The notes beneath the pieces are model-generated. The model saw only the letters and a program-made list of their open reading frames with translations. It did no database searches and was not told the origin of the DNA. The translations under genes and the position numbers were made by a program. DNA of 64,000 nt. It comes from JAKVAV01 sp047632755. Lineage in GTDB: Bacteria > Bacteroidota > Bacteroidia > Flavobacteriales_D > Cryomorphaceae. Below are positions 1-10,073 of this stretch, in pieces (the first letter of the stretch is position 1; each line of letters begins with the position of its first letter). The stretch spans positions 1 through 64,000 of the forward strand of contig JBLIDT010000001.1 of NCBI GenBank assembly GCA_047632755.1, read 5' to 3'.

Positions 1-2836
1 ACTCGTTTGCCGGATTGGGGAAGAGGTTGACCTCAAATTCAGTTTCGGGTTGAGTGTTTTCAGAAATCAAATTTTCTGTAGTACATAAGTCCACTACCCC
101 ATCATAATCGGAACATAAAGGTCCATTCTCAGCAATCGTTACAATTAGTTCGTTGTGTGTTTCAAGTATTCCGCACAAGGGTTCGATGGCGCATTCATTC
201 AGAAGAGCATTTCCTGTGATTTCAATCGGAGTCCAAGAAACTTGAATAGAGAAGTCTTGCCTCAATCCTGAAAGTGATACCAATTGATCATTGTTGATGA
301 TGTAAAAACCGGGGTCATCTGCATCGTCTTCATCGTAGGCTATCTTTCTGATCTTATTAAGGCCATCTAGATTTTCTATTCCGTTGTTTACAATGTTAAG
401 CTCTTCAAGGCGTCTCACTTGAGGTCCTGGCTCTATCCATTTGAGATTAGGGTTATTGCGTATGTCAATAGACAGATAATCGAACTGATGATTTATCCAA
501 TTGCCATAAAAGTAAATGCTGTCGAAACCACAATTTTTTACTGAGAAGATACCCGACCTGAATATGGTGTTACCCTCACTGGTGAAAGAAAACGCAAACC
601 TTTCAACTTGACTGAATCCATTGAAAGACCCTGAACCTGCATTATTCACGACCACATCAGCCACCTGAGTCAAAGAAGTGAAAGGATCCGTTGACCAATC
701 TATCGGCGTGTCTTTAATTTTTAAATCTCCTATAACTTTTTCCAGTCCGCCTAGTGGACTTAAATCATTCAATGATTGGTTATTGACTATAGACAGGCCC
801 CAAGTCTCGGTCAAACCATCAAGACCGGTAAGATCAATAAGGCTATTGCAATTTTGAATCAAAAATGCCGCCCCGATTTCCTGTAGTGGAAAGCCACTGA
901 AATCTACAATAGGATTGGTTGCGTTTTCACCATCGATTCGGACCTTATTATCAAAGCTTGAACAGTTCGGAAAAAAATCCGCTAAAAAATCCAGCTGTCC
1001 CTGAGAGTTGATGATCATTTCTTCGTCTTGGTCAGGACATTGGGGATAGGCAATCTGTAGCCAATCTGAAAAAGCACTTAACTCTATATTCTCAGTCGCA
1101 TTGCAATCGCATCTGACCCTGTATTCGAGATTTTCAGAAAGGACGAGCTCATTCAAGTTAAATTGGTCAATGGTGTCCCCTGACAATAAAACGGATGTAG
1201 TCTCATCGGGAGTCAAAGACGAACGCCATTGAAACTCACACTGACCAGCACCTGCAGGTGGGCTCCATGTTGCATTAAGTCCTCCATTTGAAAAACTATA
1301 TTGAGTTTCAATCTCGGTTGGCTCAATACAAAGGTTTTCTAGAACATACTCCAACGGATCAGAAAATGACGATACTTGAAGCGTATCAGTGTTGCATCTG
1401 CTTCTTATCCTTGCCTGATAGGTATCAGGACTAAGTTCATTGAGTGGGACTGAATAGCTTTGAAAACCAAACCCAGTCAAAAATTCCTGATCAGTAGGGA
1501 AGATTTCACCCGCTGAATTGGTTATTTCAACAGAAACGGTTTCACGATTCAAATCACTAAACCATTCAAATGACAAAGAAGCGCTCTGAGGTCCCAATGA
1601 AAAACTGATGGGTATGGGTGGCCGACATGACGTGGTGATATCGAACCAAATAGGCTTCACCGCTGCAAATGTGTTATACTCCTACGCGACCAATCTCTCG
1701 TCAGTGATGAAAAATCTAGTGTAATCATTGATTTCAACCCAGGGCGAAACAATTTCCTGCGTTAATTCCGTAGTGATCGCATCAATCCTTTCCCACCCGT
1801 CCTCATCAAGTGAAAATAAGGTCATCTGCAAAGATCCTGATTCAGAAGTCTCGTATGCTACAATCTTTGTAGCGCTAACCGGGTCTATAGGCTTATTACC
1901 TATCGAAACATTGGAAAATGTTTGAACGGCCACATCAGGATTTGATCGCTCACAAATGCTAATGATATTGGATGATTGAGCTCTGATCACATATTCCTCA
2001 TTGATCACGCATGCGTAATTGCCTTCTTCCGGATGCAAAAAGTAAAGACTGTTCTGTATCCACTCTCCATTTTGCTGAGCAAAAACATAGTGCTCCTCAC
2101 CACTCTGGATGTATAGTTCTCCATTCTCCAAAAACTTCAACTCTTCTCCAAAATCATTGATGTTTCCGTTTTCCGAAAATGGTTGGGGATGCTAAAGAAC
2201 CTGAGTTACTTGCCAATCCTCATTCTCCTTTTCGTAGATAAAAACAAGCCCGATATTGTTGTTCTTTGTGATGGCAGAAACAGCTACAACGCCATAACCA
2301 ACATCGATTGATCTACCATAACCTTTTTGCCAATCATTTCTGATTATCTGTGTTTTGCTTTTAATCGAATCGGGCAGGTCGTAGGGTCTGATCAAATGAC
2401 CTTTATTCCATTTACCATTTTCACTGTTTCTTTCAATAATTTGGAGGTTTACAAAAGGAGCAGTACCTCCAGATGCGGATTTCATCATAGAAAAAACGCC
2501 CAAACTATCGCTCAAGGCAACCTGAGGACCGCGTGTAGCACTTCCACCGTATCCCAGTGGGGCTGAAAAACTACGCTCGGTCTCCCAAAAATTTCTGTCG
2601 GAATCATAATGCAGAAGCTGGACTTCATAACTGCTCACATCTGAAGTCTCCCAAATCGCATAATCACCAGATATATCTATATCGGTATAACCAAAAAATG
2701 GCTCATCACCGAGATTTTGAACCACTAAGAGGTTCAAACTATCGTTCTCAGCGAATTCTTGTCCACAGAGGTTGGTATTGAGCACAAGGGCGAATAAGGT
2801 GAAAAGTGCAAGGAGGGGATAAATAATACGGTTCAT
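1..2836 (-). pseudogene. T9SS-secreted repeat protein interrupted by two in-frame amber codons (partial at left edge)
   Basis: Reading the minus strand from ATG at 2836, a signal peptide (about 25 residues, ending near LCGQ) leads into an FG-GAP or beta-propeller-like part. A TAG at 2194-2192 then interrupts the frame. The same frame resumes at once, meets a second TAG at 1684-1682, and stays open to base 1. The distal part has fibronectin-like segments, then a receptor-L or leucine-rich-like stretch with NxSLxDLxxL-type motifs, and finally a T9SS type A sorting signal beginning VNLFPNPANE. No frameshift separates the three pieces, and neither downstream piece has a convincing start of its own (the best upstream codon near 2140 is TTG). 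I infer one gene of more than 940 codons with two nonsense changes, each one base from CAG. Amber readthrough is a less likely alternative. An earlier TTG at 2863 is a weaker start than the ATG. The right neighbour is divergent. Confidence 0.75.
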
Positions 2837-3065
2837 AATACGACTAGTTAAACGAATCCTCAAGATACTTAAAGATAGCTAATGATAAAAGGAGCGATGA
2901 CATAGTAGAGTCTAAAAATAATACCCTCACATCGTGGTTTTGAGGTGAAAGTGTTCATCTTCGCTTTTTGATTCTATTGCCTTTAAAATCTCAAAACGAA
3001 GTATTGGAAGTACTCTTTTGAAGTAATCCATTTCTAAAAAAAGAGGTTTAAGCTAATGATATTTT

Positions 3066-3073
3066 CATCTTTG
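3066..3073 (+). promoter_or_regulatory. Candidate -7 promoter element (CATCTTTG) for the first sulfotransferase
   Basis: CATCTTTG matches the Bacteroidetes -7 consensus TAnnTTTG at all but the first base. It lies 4 bases before the GTG start at 3078, so the transcript would be nearly leaderless. No clear -33 box is seen. The rest of 2837-3077 is an AT-rich divergent spacer with no ORF or RNA that I can support. Confidence 0.3.
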
Positions 3074-3077
3074 TAAC

Positions 3078-4013
3078 GTGATTGTAGAATTTAAGAATAA
3101 GTCTATTCGCCTACCAGATGTCTTGATACCGGGAGCGGCAAAGAGTGGGACCACTTCTCTTTATCAAATGCTTTCCCAGCACCCTCAGGTGTACTTTCCT
3201 CCTTCGGAGAAGGAGCCCTTTTTCTTTTGTTTTGGAAATCAGAAGCCTCTTCATCTCGATCAACCGATCATCGATCGCGTGACTTATGATGAAGCAGAGT
3301 ATTTCGAGCTTTACCAAAACGCTGGTAAAGAGCAACTACTTTTTGACGGATCTACGGCTTACCTATACCGCTACGAGGAGGCCATAGCCAATATGAAACT
3401 CTATTATGGCGAAAGGATTAAAGAAGTCAAAGTAATTATCGTCCTAAGAAATCCCATAGAAAGAGCTTGGTCTCATTACAATTTCCTCATCAGAAATGGC
3501 TTGGAAAACCTTCCATTTGAAGAGGCCATCCAAGCAGACATCATGAAAAGCCGGTCGCAGAAAAGATGGGGATTTGACTACTTAGGATTTGGAAAGTATG
3601 CCGATCAGGTAAAAGCGTATCAAGACACCTTTCCCAATACGAAAGTTTTCCTTCTCGAAGACTTGAAAAAGCCCAATGCGCTGTGCAATGAAATATTTAA
3701 CTTCCTTGGAATTGGGCCACTGGAAATCGAGAAAGCGGCGAAGGCAAATCCTTCAGGAATTCCAAAAAGCAAGGTATTGGTGAATCTTTTGAGGAAAAAT
3801 CAACTCCTGAAAAAGGCCGTCAATTTACTTCCCGAAAGCATCAAACACAAGTTACTAGCCAAGCGAGACAAGGCTATGACATCTTTGATGAAGAAGGAAA
3901 ATTTGAATTCCGAAACTCGGTCAGACTTGATCTCGTTTTACAAAGAAGACATTAATCAACTTGAGAAAATCATAGGCCGAGACTTGAGCTCTTGGAAAGA
4001 ACGCCCCGAATGA
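3078..4013 (+). CDS. Sulfotransferase domain protein
   Basis: A 311-residue PAPS-dependent sulfotransferase, expected to move sulfate from PAPS to a hydroxyl of a carbohydrate or similar acceptor. The 5'-phosphosulfate-binding loop IPGAAKSGTTSLYQ is at residues 17-30. The 3'-phosphate-binding strand VIIVLRNPIERAWSHYNF is near 119-136. Length and motif spacing fit the Sulfotransfer_1/heparan-type family. No signal peptide is visible, so it is probably cytoplasmic. The start is GTG at 3078. The stop overlaps the next sulfotransferase start (ATGA), so the two are co-translated paralogues. The nearby flippase, sugar-phosphate transferase and cysCDN point to sulfation of a surface polysaccharide. 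The acceptor cannot be read from sequence. Confidence 0.88.
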   Translation: MIVEFKNKSIRLPDVLIPGAAKSGTTSLYQMLSQHPQVYFPPSEKEPFFFCFGNQKPLHLDQPIIDRVTYDEAEYFELYQNAGKEQLLFDGSTAYLYRYEEAIANMKLYYGERIKEVKVIIVLRNPIERAWSHYNFLIRNGLENLPFEEAIQADIMKSRSQKRWGFDYLGFGKYADQVKAYQDTFPNTKVFLLEDLKKPNALCNEIFNFLGIGPLEIEKAAKANPSGIPKSKVLVNLLRKNQLLKKAVNLLPESIKHKLLAKRDKAMTSLMKKENLNSETRSDLISFYKEDINQLEKIIGRDLSSWKERPE

Positions 4014-4963
4014 ATAAACCCAACTTTTTGTTTGTAGGAACTGCCAAGGCAGGCACAACTTCTATATACCACTACTTGAGTCAGCACCCTGATATCTCAA
4101 TCCCTGTAAAAGAGACCTTTTATTTCCTTAGGGACATCTACGAAAACAATCACTTAGATTACCCCAAGCAGCGACCGATAAAAGACTTAGTCCTGACAGA
4201 AGATCAATACAGTGGTATCTACGAAAATGAAACCCCTGAGAAACGCGTAGGAGAAATTGGCACAGGGTATCTTTATCACCACGATGTGGCTATCCCGAGA
4301 ATAAAGGAGACTTTAGGCGATCCCAAAATTCTGATCATACTTAGAAATCCAGTTACCCGCTGTTTTTCAAGCCACATGCATTTTGTAAAAGACCTTCATG
4401 AAAAACTTAGTTTTTCCGAAGCATTGGAGCAAGAGAAACAAAGAATGGATCAAGGCTGGGACTTTATGTGGCACCACAAGGCTCTTGGTTTATACGCCGA
4501 TCAAGTCAAAGCGTATTTGGAATCATTTTCAAATGTGAAAGTTTTGATCTCAGAAGAGTTCTCGTCCAATCGGGAAGAAACGATCACCGATATATTCAAT
4601 TTTCTAGGACTTGTCGATATGGAGGGATTTCAAAATTTGAAAACACACAACCCATCAGGAGTTCCCAAGAATGCGCGTATTCAAAAATTCATTACCCACG
4701 AAAACCCTTTGAAATCATTGGTGCGACCAGTTTTCAGAATGGTTTTCTCGCAAGAGAAAAGAGACAAAATTCGGAAAACAGCAAAAGCCAAGAATTTAGA
4801 TAAAGGACAGCAAATACCTTCTGACCTAGCAAATCAACTAAAGGAGTTTTACCGACCTGATATCGAAAAGTTAGAGAAACTACTCAACAAAGACCTTAGT
4901 ATTTGGAAGAAGGCAGATTACAATCCAGAGTCTGCTATCGCTTCAGAAGAGAAAGAGGATTAA
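4010..4963 (+). CDS. Sulfotransferase domain protein
   Basis: A 317-residue sulfotransferase, paralogous to the gene just upstream. FLFVGTAKAGTTSIYHYLS near the N-terminus is the PAPS 5'-phosphosulfate loop, and ILIILRNPVTRCFSSHMHF is the 3'-phosphate-binding segment. The start is placed at ATG 4010, which overlaps the upstream stop in an ATGA junction. The in-frame TTG at 3992 would lie inside the previous gene and adds nothing conserved. The C-terminus ends in an acidic tail and overlaps the convergent flippase gene by 29 bases. The shared ending (YxxDIxxLEKLLxxDLSxWKK) resembles that of its neighbour, which supports local duplication. The substrate is unknown; the context suggests a polysaccharide. 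Confidence 0.88.
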   Translation: MNKPNFLFVGTAKAGTTSIYHYLSQHPDISIPVKETFYFLRDIYENNHLDYPKQRPIKDLVLTEDQYSGIYENETPEKRVGEIGTGYLYHHDVAIPRIKETLGDPKILIILRNPVTRCFSSHMHFVKDLHEKLSFSEALEQEKQRMDQGWDFMWHHKALGLYADQVKAYLESFSNVKVLISEEFSSNREETITDIFNFLGLVDMEGFQNLKTHNPSGVPKNARIQKFITHENPLKSLVRPVFRMVFSQEKRDKIRKTAKAKNLDKGQQIPSDLANQLKEFYRPDIEKLEKLLNKDLSIWKKADYNPESAIASEEKED

Positions 4964-6284
4964 AAAATGTCATGATGGCATATTTTCTATAAATGAAAAT
5001 AGCGCCAATGATATTCCACAAGACAATACTGAACATGCTTGCCCATGCGGCTCCTTCCATGCCGTATCTGGGTATCAAAAACCAGTTTAATACAATATTC
5101 AGGGTAGTGGATACGGCAACTAGCTTGGTAAAAAAGACTTGGTTTCCCGTCATGTTCAGAAATACGGCGACCATGCCCGAAGCAGCGTTTATTAGCTGAG
5201 TCAAAGCAAATATTCTCAAGGTAGTTGCTCCTGCGATAAACTCTTCTTTGATGAGTCCCAAAATGAACTCTGGAAAAATGAGCAGCACCAGAGACACTGG
5301 TCCCGCGAATGCAAAAATCATTTGGGTTGATTTCTGAATCACCTGATTGAGTTCTGTCATCTTTTCTTCCCAAAAAAGCTCTGATATTTTGGGCATGGCA
5401 ATCGTTTTTAGTGCCCCTATTGCAAAATTTGTAATAACCGAAAGTTTGAAGGCAACACTGAATATCCCTACGATAGCAGTTGTTTCAAAAATACCAATCA
5501 TCAGCGTATCAACCTTTCCATTTATTAATTGAATAAATGAGGTCAGGATCATTGGCAAAGAGATTAGCAAATGGCTCTTCAGAACAAATTTCGGCTCATC
5601 CACCTGGGGATCTCTCTTACTCCTTTTTAAGAATCTGTATACAAATGCGGATGTAAAACTCATGGAGATGAAAAATCCTACTCCGTAAAATAATATTGGA
5701 TACTCATCTTCCAAACCATAAAACCAGGCTAACGCAAGGCCTAAGAGTGTAACAATCTGCAAACTGAGGTTTCGGAAAAGCTCACTGATATGTACCTTTT
5801 TTAACCCCCTGATGAACTCTACATTGACAGTAGCCAAAATGCCAAAAGGGAGTGTAAATGCGACAATTCTAAAAGGAAGCTCCAATTTCGGATCTTCATA
5901 AACCACTTGAGCCAAATATGGGGCTAAGAAGAAAAGGATGACACCTAAGAGCAAGGCCAGTGGCAAAATAACACGTATAATCGACGAGTAGAGGGATCTG
6001 ATGGAACTTAACCAGCCCTTTGCATTGTATTGAGAAACGAAACGGATGACTGAAGTATTAAACCCTAAGCACCCAATCATGATCAGCACACCCAGAATAG
6101 CTAAGGACAAATTGTAAATTCCTATTCCCTCCTCGCCTAGCTCTCTTGATATGAAGATCATCAACAAATAGCTGATACCCATCGTAATTATTCGATAGAT
6201 AAAGGCGATGCTCCCACCCCGAAGAACTTCACTGAAATCCCCTTTCCCCAGCTTCTTTTTAATCTTCTTTAGCAGGTTACCCAA
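4935..6284 (-). CDS. Polysaccharide flippase, Wzx/MATE-like membrane protein
   Basis: A 449-residue polytopic inner-membrane protein with about 12 to 14 hydrophobic segments, of the polysaccharide biosynthesis protein (RfbX/Wzx) type. Family members flip undecaprenyl-linked oligosaccharides across the inner membrane. The N-terminus has a basic amphipathic stretch (KKIKKKLGKGD), then a first helix containing GGSIAFIYRIITMGISYLLM. The start is TTG at 6284 because no in-frame ATG precedes the first helix; this is uncertain. The gene is convergent with the sulfotransferase ending at 4963 and divergent from the sulfotransferase beginning at 6373. Along with the glycosylphosphotransferase at 7.8-9.2 kb it supports a Wzx-dependent exopolysaccharide or capsule route. 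Confidence 0.85.
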   Translation of the reverse strand: MGNLLKKIKKKLGKGDFSEVLRGGSIAFIYRIITMGISYLLMIFISRELGEEGIGIYNLSLAILGVLIMIGCLGFNTSVIRFVSQYNAKGWLSSIRSLYSSIIRVILPLALLLGVILFFLAPYLAQVVYEDPKLELPFRIVAFTLPFGILATVNVEFIRGLKKVHISELFRNLSLQIVTLLGLALAWFYGLEDEYPILFYGVGFFISMSFTSAFVYRFLKRSKRDPQVDEPKFVLKSHLLISLPMILTSFIQLINGKVDTLMIGIFETTAIVGIFSVAFKLSVITNFAIGALKTIAMPKISELFWEEKMTELNQVIQKSTQMIFAFAGPVSLVLLIFPEFILGLIKEEFIAGATTLRIFALTQLINAASGMVAVFLNMTGNQVFFTKLVAVSTTLNIVLNWFLIPRYGMEGAAWASMFSIVLWNIIGAIFIYRKYAIMTFFNPLSLLKR

Positions 6285-6372
6285 TTGTATATTTTTAGTT
6301 GTTAATCAAATGAAGTGGGCAATATCTGAAAGGATAGAATATATTTGGCAGCAAACATCAATATTTCTTCAG

Positions 6373-7101
6373 ATGATCATAAGTGATAAGTATCGCTACG
6401 TATTTATTGAATTGCCCTTAACCGCAAGTACTGCGGTAGCTAAAGAGCTAATCGAAAATTACGATGGGCGCCAAATAATTAATAAGCACGCCAATTACAG
6501 AAAGTTCCTAAAGGTAGCATCTGAAGATCAAAAAAAATATTTCTCTTTTGCTGGAGTTCGAAATCCATTAGATAAGGCGGTTAGTCATTATTTCAAGTAC
6601 GTTTCGGATCACAAAAATAAATACTCAGAACCCCCGAAAAAACCCGGTGCCGTCAATCCCTTAAAATACTTTATTGACCATAGCGTGCATCAAAAGAAGT
6701 TCAAGTTCGTTCAGGAAAACGATGCTTCCTTTTCCGAGTTCTTTATGCAGTTCTACAACATCCCTTACAGTGACTGGAGCTTACTAGATCACAAAAAAAT
6801 GGACTCTGTTATTTTCTTTGAAGACGTAGCGAACGGTTTTGAAAAGACAATTAACAAGATGGGAATAACGCCAGTAAGACCCCTTCCTCAAAACAACAGG
6901 ACTTCACTGAAGGAGAAAGTCTTTTGGGACTACTTTGATACAAGCGAATCACAAATCAAAGCTGCTCAAATTTTCGGGCCCTATATGAAATACTGGGATT
7001 ACAAATTCCCAAGTGAATGGACAGTTGACGACCATGTCAATGACAAAGAGTCCAGCTATGCTTTCTACAATTTTATCAAACAAATTTACTGGAGTCTTTA
7101 A
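6373..7101 (+). CDS. Small sulfotransferase-like protein
   Basis: A 242-residue sulfotransferase-family protein. The start is set at ATG 6373 (MIISDKYRYVFIEL) because this aligns with the start of the next gene (MIISHKHKYLFIEF); longer in-frame starts back to 6208 would run into the divergent flippase gene. The loop ELPLTASTAVAKEL occupies the place of the PAPS 5'-phosphosulfate loop, with the usual KSGTT degenerated to TAST. FAGVRNPLDKAVSHYFKY is a good 3'-phosphate-binding motif. It therefore belongs with the sulfotransfer_2-like group. The 11-base gap to the next gene suggests a bicistronic unit. Activity is plausible, but the weak P-loop leaves it unproven. Confidence 0.78.
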   Translation: MIISDKYRYVFIELPLTASTAVAKELIENYDGRQIINKHANYRKFLKVASEDQKKYFSFAGVRNPLDKAVSHYFKYVSDHKNKYSEPPKKPGAVNPLKYFIDHSVHQKKFKFVQENDASFSEFFMQFYNIPYSDWSLLDHKKMDSVIFFEDVANGFEKTINKMGITPVRPLPQNNRTSLKEKVFWDYFDTSESQIKAAQIFGPYMKYWDYKFPSEWTVDDHVNDKESSYAFYNFIKQIYWSL

Positions 7102-7112
7102 TAGATTTAAAC

Positions 7113-7838
7113 ATGATTATCAGTCATAAACATAAATACCTTTTCATTGAGTTTCCACAAACGGGTTGTTCTGCTGTAGGCAGGGAACTGATGGAGAATT
7201 ATGATGGGAAAAGGATACTCTTTAAACATGCCCAATTGCATGAATTCCTGAAATCAGCCACAAAAGAAGAAAAGGAGTACTATACTTTTTCTACCATTCG
7301 AAATCCTATGGATGTAATTGTAAGTAAGTATTTCAAATTCAAAACAAACCATGAGAATTATGCCAATAAGAAGGTGAAGCATGGTAAAGTTCGGAAATTA
7401 GTAATGCCTGGATATGAAGGGAAGAGGAGGGATTATATCGTCAATTCCAATGCTGAATTTGAAGATTACTTCCTCAAATTCTACCGCTGGCCATACAGTG
7501 CTTGGAGCATCCTGAGCCATCATAAGCTTGATTATCTGATGCGGTTTGAAAATCTCACTAATGACTTCGCAGACGTGCTAGCTGCCATTAAAGTAGATGC
7601 CGTGAGACCATTGCCCGTGTTCAATAAGACAGGAGAAAAACGAAAAGCATTTTACGAGTATTATTCAACCTCGGAAGCCAAAATCAGAGCTATAGAAGTT
7701 CTTGGACCTTATATGCAAAAATGGAGCTACGGATTTCCAGAAGAATGGAAAGACGAGCTTAAACAGGCAAGTCCAAAACAAGGAGCGTATGATTTTGTAA
7801 ATCTCTTTCGAAAACTGTATTGGAAGAAGTTGCGTTAG
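7113..7838 (+). CDS. Small sulfotransferase-like protein
   Basis: A 241-residue paralogue of the preceding gene. Matching blocks include MIISHKHKYLFIEF, ENYDGKRILFKHA, FSTIRNPMDVIVSKYFKF (3'-phosphate-binding motif), WPYSAWSIL and a shared tail SFPEEW-like segment. The putative PAPS loop EFPQTGCSAVGREL again departs from the classical K-x-G-T-T. It is cytoplasmic by lack of a signal peptide and shares the operon with its neighbour. It ends just two bases before the stop of the convergent glycosylphosphotransferase. I infer tandem duplication followed by divergence, perhaps to sulfate a second position or sugar of the same polymer. Confidence 0.78.
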   Translation: MIISHKHKYLFIEFPQTGCSAVGRELMENYDGKRILFKHAQLHEFLKSATKEEKEYYTFSTIRNPMDVIVSKYFKFKTNHENYANKKVKHGKVRKLVMPGYEGKRRDYIVNSNAEFEDYFLKFYRWPYSAWSILSHHKLDYLMRFENLTNDFADVLAAIKVDAVRPLPVFNKTGEKRKAFYEYYSTSEAKIRAIEVLGPYMQKWSYGFPEEWKDELKQASPKQGAYDFVNLFRKLYWKKLR

Positions 7839-7840
7839 AA

Positions 7841-9232
7841 TTAAGCCCCAGTATTCTTGTTCGAGAGCATATTCCAAACCGTCATAAAAACGATTTTAAT
7901 ATCGAATAAAAAAGACCAATTCTGGATATAGAAAACATCCATTTTGACGCGTTGGTACATTTGTCTTACTTCTTTTGTTTCGCCTCGAAATCCTTTGGCC
8001 TGAGCCAGGCCAGTAATGCCTGGCTTTACCCAGTGACGAACCATAAACGGTGCAATCAGTTTCGCATACATTTTAGTATGAGACAACATGTGAGGTCGTG
8101 GTCCAACAACCGCCATTTCACCTTTCAAAACGTTAATAAATTGGGGGAGCTCGTCCAGACTTGATTTTCTGAGGAAGTTGCCGACCTTAGTTATCCTGCT
8201 ATCGCCCTCCGTGGCCTGTTTATTATCGGATTCATCATTGACCTTCATCGTTCTGAATTTGTAACAGTAAAAAGCACTGTTATCAATACCGGTTCGCTTC
8301 TGCTTAAAAAATACTGGCCCTGGCGAGCTGATCTTGATGATGATAGCAAGAATCGGAAATAACCAAGAAAAGACAAAGACGATAAGACCCAATGCAAAAA
8401 GAAGGTCAAAAGTCCGCTTCAGAAATTTATTCGTTGTCAATTCGAGTGGTTCTTTTGCTACCGCAACAATAGGAGTTGGGCCATTGTAATCCAAATCTAC
8501 TTGAATAGTTTTCTTATTCAATAAGTGAATGAACTCATTCAAAAAGTTGACATTTATATAATTGAGGTGACAAAACTTTATCAGCTCCTTTATTCTGTAA
8601 TCAGGATTGGAAGGAAGAGAAATGTAAACATCATCAATATCAAACTCCAATAAGAATTTGTGTATTTCTTCAAAGTCTTGAATTTCTACATTCTGCTCTT
8701 CGACCTGATTGTATCCAAAAAAGCCTAAAAACTTAAACCCATATTCCGGATGTCGAATGACCTCATTAACAAAATTAATTGAAAATTTATTTACTCCAAC
8801 GACAACCATCCTTCTGAAGTTGTACCCTTTCGTTCTATATACCTTGAGATACCAGTTAAAAAACAAACGAGACAACCCTCCCATAAAAAAGAAAGAGGCG
8901 TAAAACTTGAAGATAAATTTCTGGCTATATTCTTCCTGTATTAAGGCAATAAAGGCCAAAGAAAGCACCAGGTTAATAAATAGCGCCTTGATAAAATCGA
9001 AGTATACCTGAATTGTTTTCTTCCTTCGATTATCTAAATTTGTGTTCCGGTATTTTGAAACCAAAAGCCAAACAAAATTTACAAATACGTAAAGAATAAG
9101 GTATTTAGACATCAATAATTTATTGATGCTCTGATACTTAGCTGTAAATGTTAATATGAATGCTATATTTAATGTTAGCACGTCTAGCAACAAATACAGT
9201 AGCTTCTCATGATCGGACAGCTTAACTTTCAT
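7841..9232 (-). CDS. Exopolysaccharide polyprenyl glycosylphosphotransferase (WcaJ/WbaP-like)
   Basis: A 463-residue initiating sugar-phosphate transferase that would load the first sugar phosphate onto undecaprenyl phosphate. There are four to five N-terminal membrane helices (residues about 10-130), a central nucleotide-sugar-binding-like region starting YNFRRMVVVGVN, and a C-terminal bacterial sugar transferase domain from about residue 268 (KRTFDLLFALG). Catalytic-domain motifs visible are SSPGPVFFKQKRTG, YKFRTM, LRKSSLDELPQ, VVGPRP and KPGITGLAQ. Full length for the family. The ATG at 9232 is well placed. This is the priming enzyme for the polysaccharide thought to be exported by the flippase at 4.9-6.3 kb and decorated by the four sulfotransferases. 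Confidence 0.92.
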   Translation of the reverse strand: MKVKLSDHEKLLYLLLDVLTLNIAFILTFTAKYQSINKLLMSKYLILYVFVNFVWLLVSKYRNTNLDNRRKKTIQVYFDFIKALFINLVLSLAFIALIQEEYSQKFIFKFYASFFFMGGLSRLFFNWYLKVYRTKGYNFRRMVVVGVNKFSINFVNEVIRHPEYGFKFLGFFGYNQVEEQNVEIQDFEEIHKFLLEFDIDDVYISLPSNPDYRIKELIKFCHLNYINVNFLNEFIHLLNKKTIQVDLDYNGPTPIVAVAKEPLELTTNKFLKRTFDLLFALGLIVFVFSWLFPILAIIIKISSPGPVFFKQKRTGIDNSAFYCYKFRTMKVNDESDNKQATEGDSRITKVGNFLRKSSLDELPQFINVLKGEMAVVGPRPHMLSHTKMYAKLIAPFMVRHWVKPGITGLAQAKGFRGETKEVRQMYQRVKMDVFYIQNWSFLFDIKIVFMTVWNMLSNKNTGA

Positions 9233-9464
9233 TCTAGCAAGTTATTAGGGGTAATTGTTGGATAGTACGCCTTGATAGAGGTCAAAGTTACCTTCATCTG
9301 ATGAATTTCTTAATACACCTTCCTATTTTTCATAAACAACGTCGAAAGTGGCGAATTTTGAAACATTTAATAATTCCTAGAGTATGATTCTGAATGTCTG
9401 GTAAGTTTGACTAAGTATTATTACTTTCGCGCTTTCGATTTTATGAAGGAGCTTTCAAATTATT

Positions 9465-10073
9465 ATGAAAGAAAGAGATAACAACATTTTCACCATTTAC
9501 GACGAAGTCGTACAGCGTGGTGAAAAAGAAGGATTGCTAAAGCAAAACGCAGTGTCCATTTGGATGACTGGTCTCTCTGGTTCTGGCAAAACAACTATTG
9601 CCAAAATTGTAGAAAGAAAGCTTCACGAGCAAGGTCGTCTGGTACAGCTTCTTGATGGCGACAATGTGCGTCATGGCCTGAACAAGAATTTGAGTTTTAC
9701 AGAGGAAGATCGAACAGAAAATATACGACGCATTGCTGAAGTAAATAAGCTCTTTAACGAATGTGGTATTATAACACTTAACTGCTTTGTAAGCCCGACT
9801 GTCGCCATTAGAAAAATGGCTCGCGAAATTATTGGGACCGACAGCTTTCACGAAGTGTTTGTAAATACACCGCTTCACATTTGTGAAGAAAGAGACGTCA
9901 AGGGACTTTATAAGAAAGCGCGAAGCGGAGAAATCAAAAACTTCACTGGTATTGATTCTCCCTTTGAATCTTCTACAGATCCTGAATTGGATCTACAAAC
10001 CGAAAATAAAACGGCGGAGGAATCCGCCAACGAACTATTGAATTTCATATCAACTAAAATCAAAAGCGACTGA
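9465..10073 (+). CDS. cysC: Adenylylsulfate (APS) kinase
   Basis: A 202-residue APS kinase, which phosphorylates adenosine 5'-phosphosulfate to PAPS, the sulfate donor. The P-loop GLSGSGKTT is at residues 36-44, followed by DGDNVRHGLNKNLSF, the conserved APS-binding stretch with the R-H-G-L-N core. FVSPTVAIRKMAR, FVNTPLHICEERDVKGLYKKAR and the IKNFTGIDSPFE lid segment are all present. The stop overlaps the cysD start (TGATG), so translation is coupled. The 232-base upstream spacer 9233-9464 is AT-rich and holds the divergent promoters; no riboswitch is recognised. Placement next to sulfotransferases suggests that the PAPS made here is used for sulfation. Confidence 0.95.
   Translation: MKERDNNIFTIYDEVVQRGEKEGLLKQNAVSIWMTGLSGSGKTTIAKIVERKLHEQGRLVQLLDGDNVRHGLNKNLSFTEEDRTENIRRIAEVNKLFNECGIITLNCFVSPTVAIRKMAREIIGTDSFHEVFVNTPLHICEERDVKGLYKKARSGEIKNFTGIDSPFESSTDPELDLQTENKTAEESANELLNFISTKIKSD

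Noticed and set aside
6208..6372. Upstream extension of the small sulfotransferase
   Set aside because: It overlaps the divergent flippase gene, and the paralogue starts at the equivalent of 6373.
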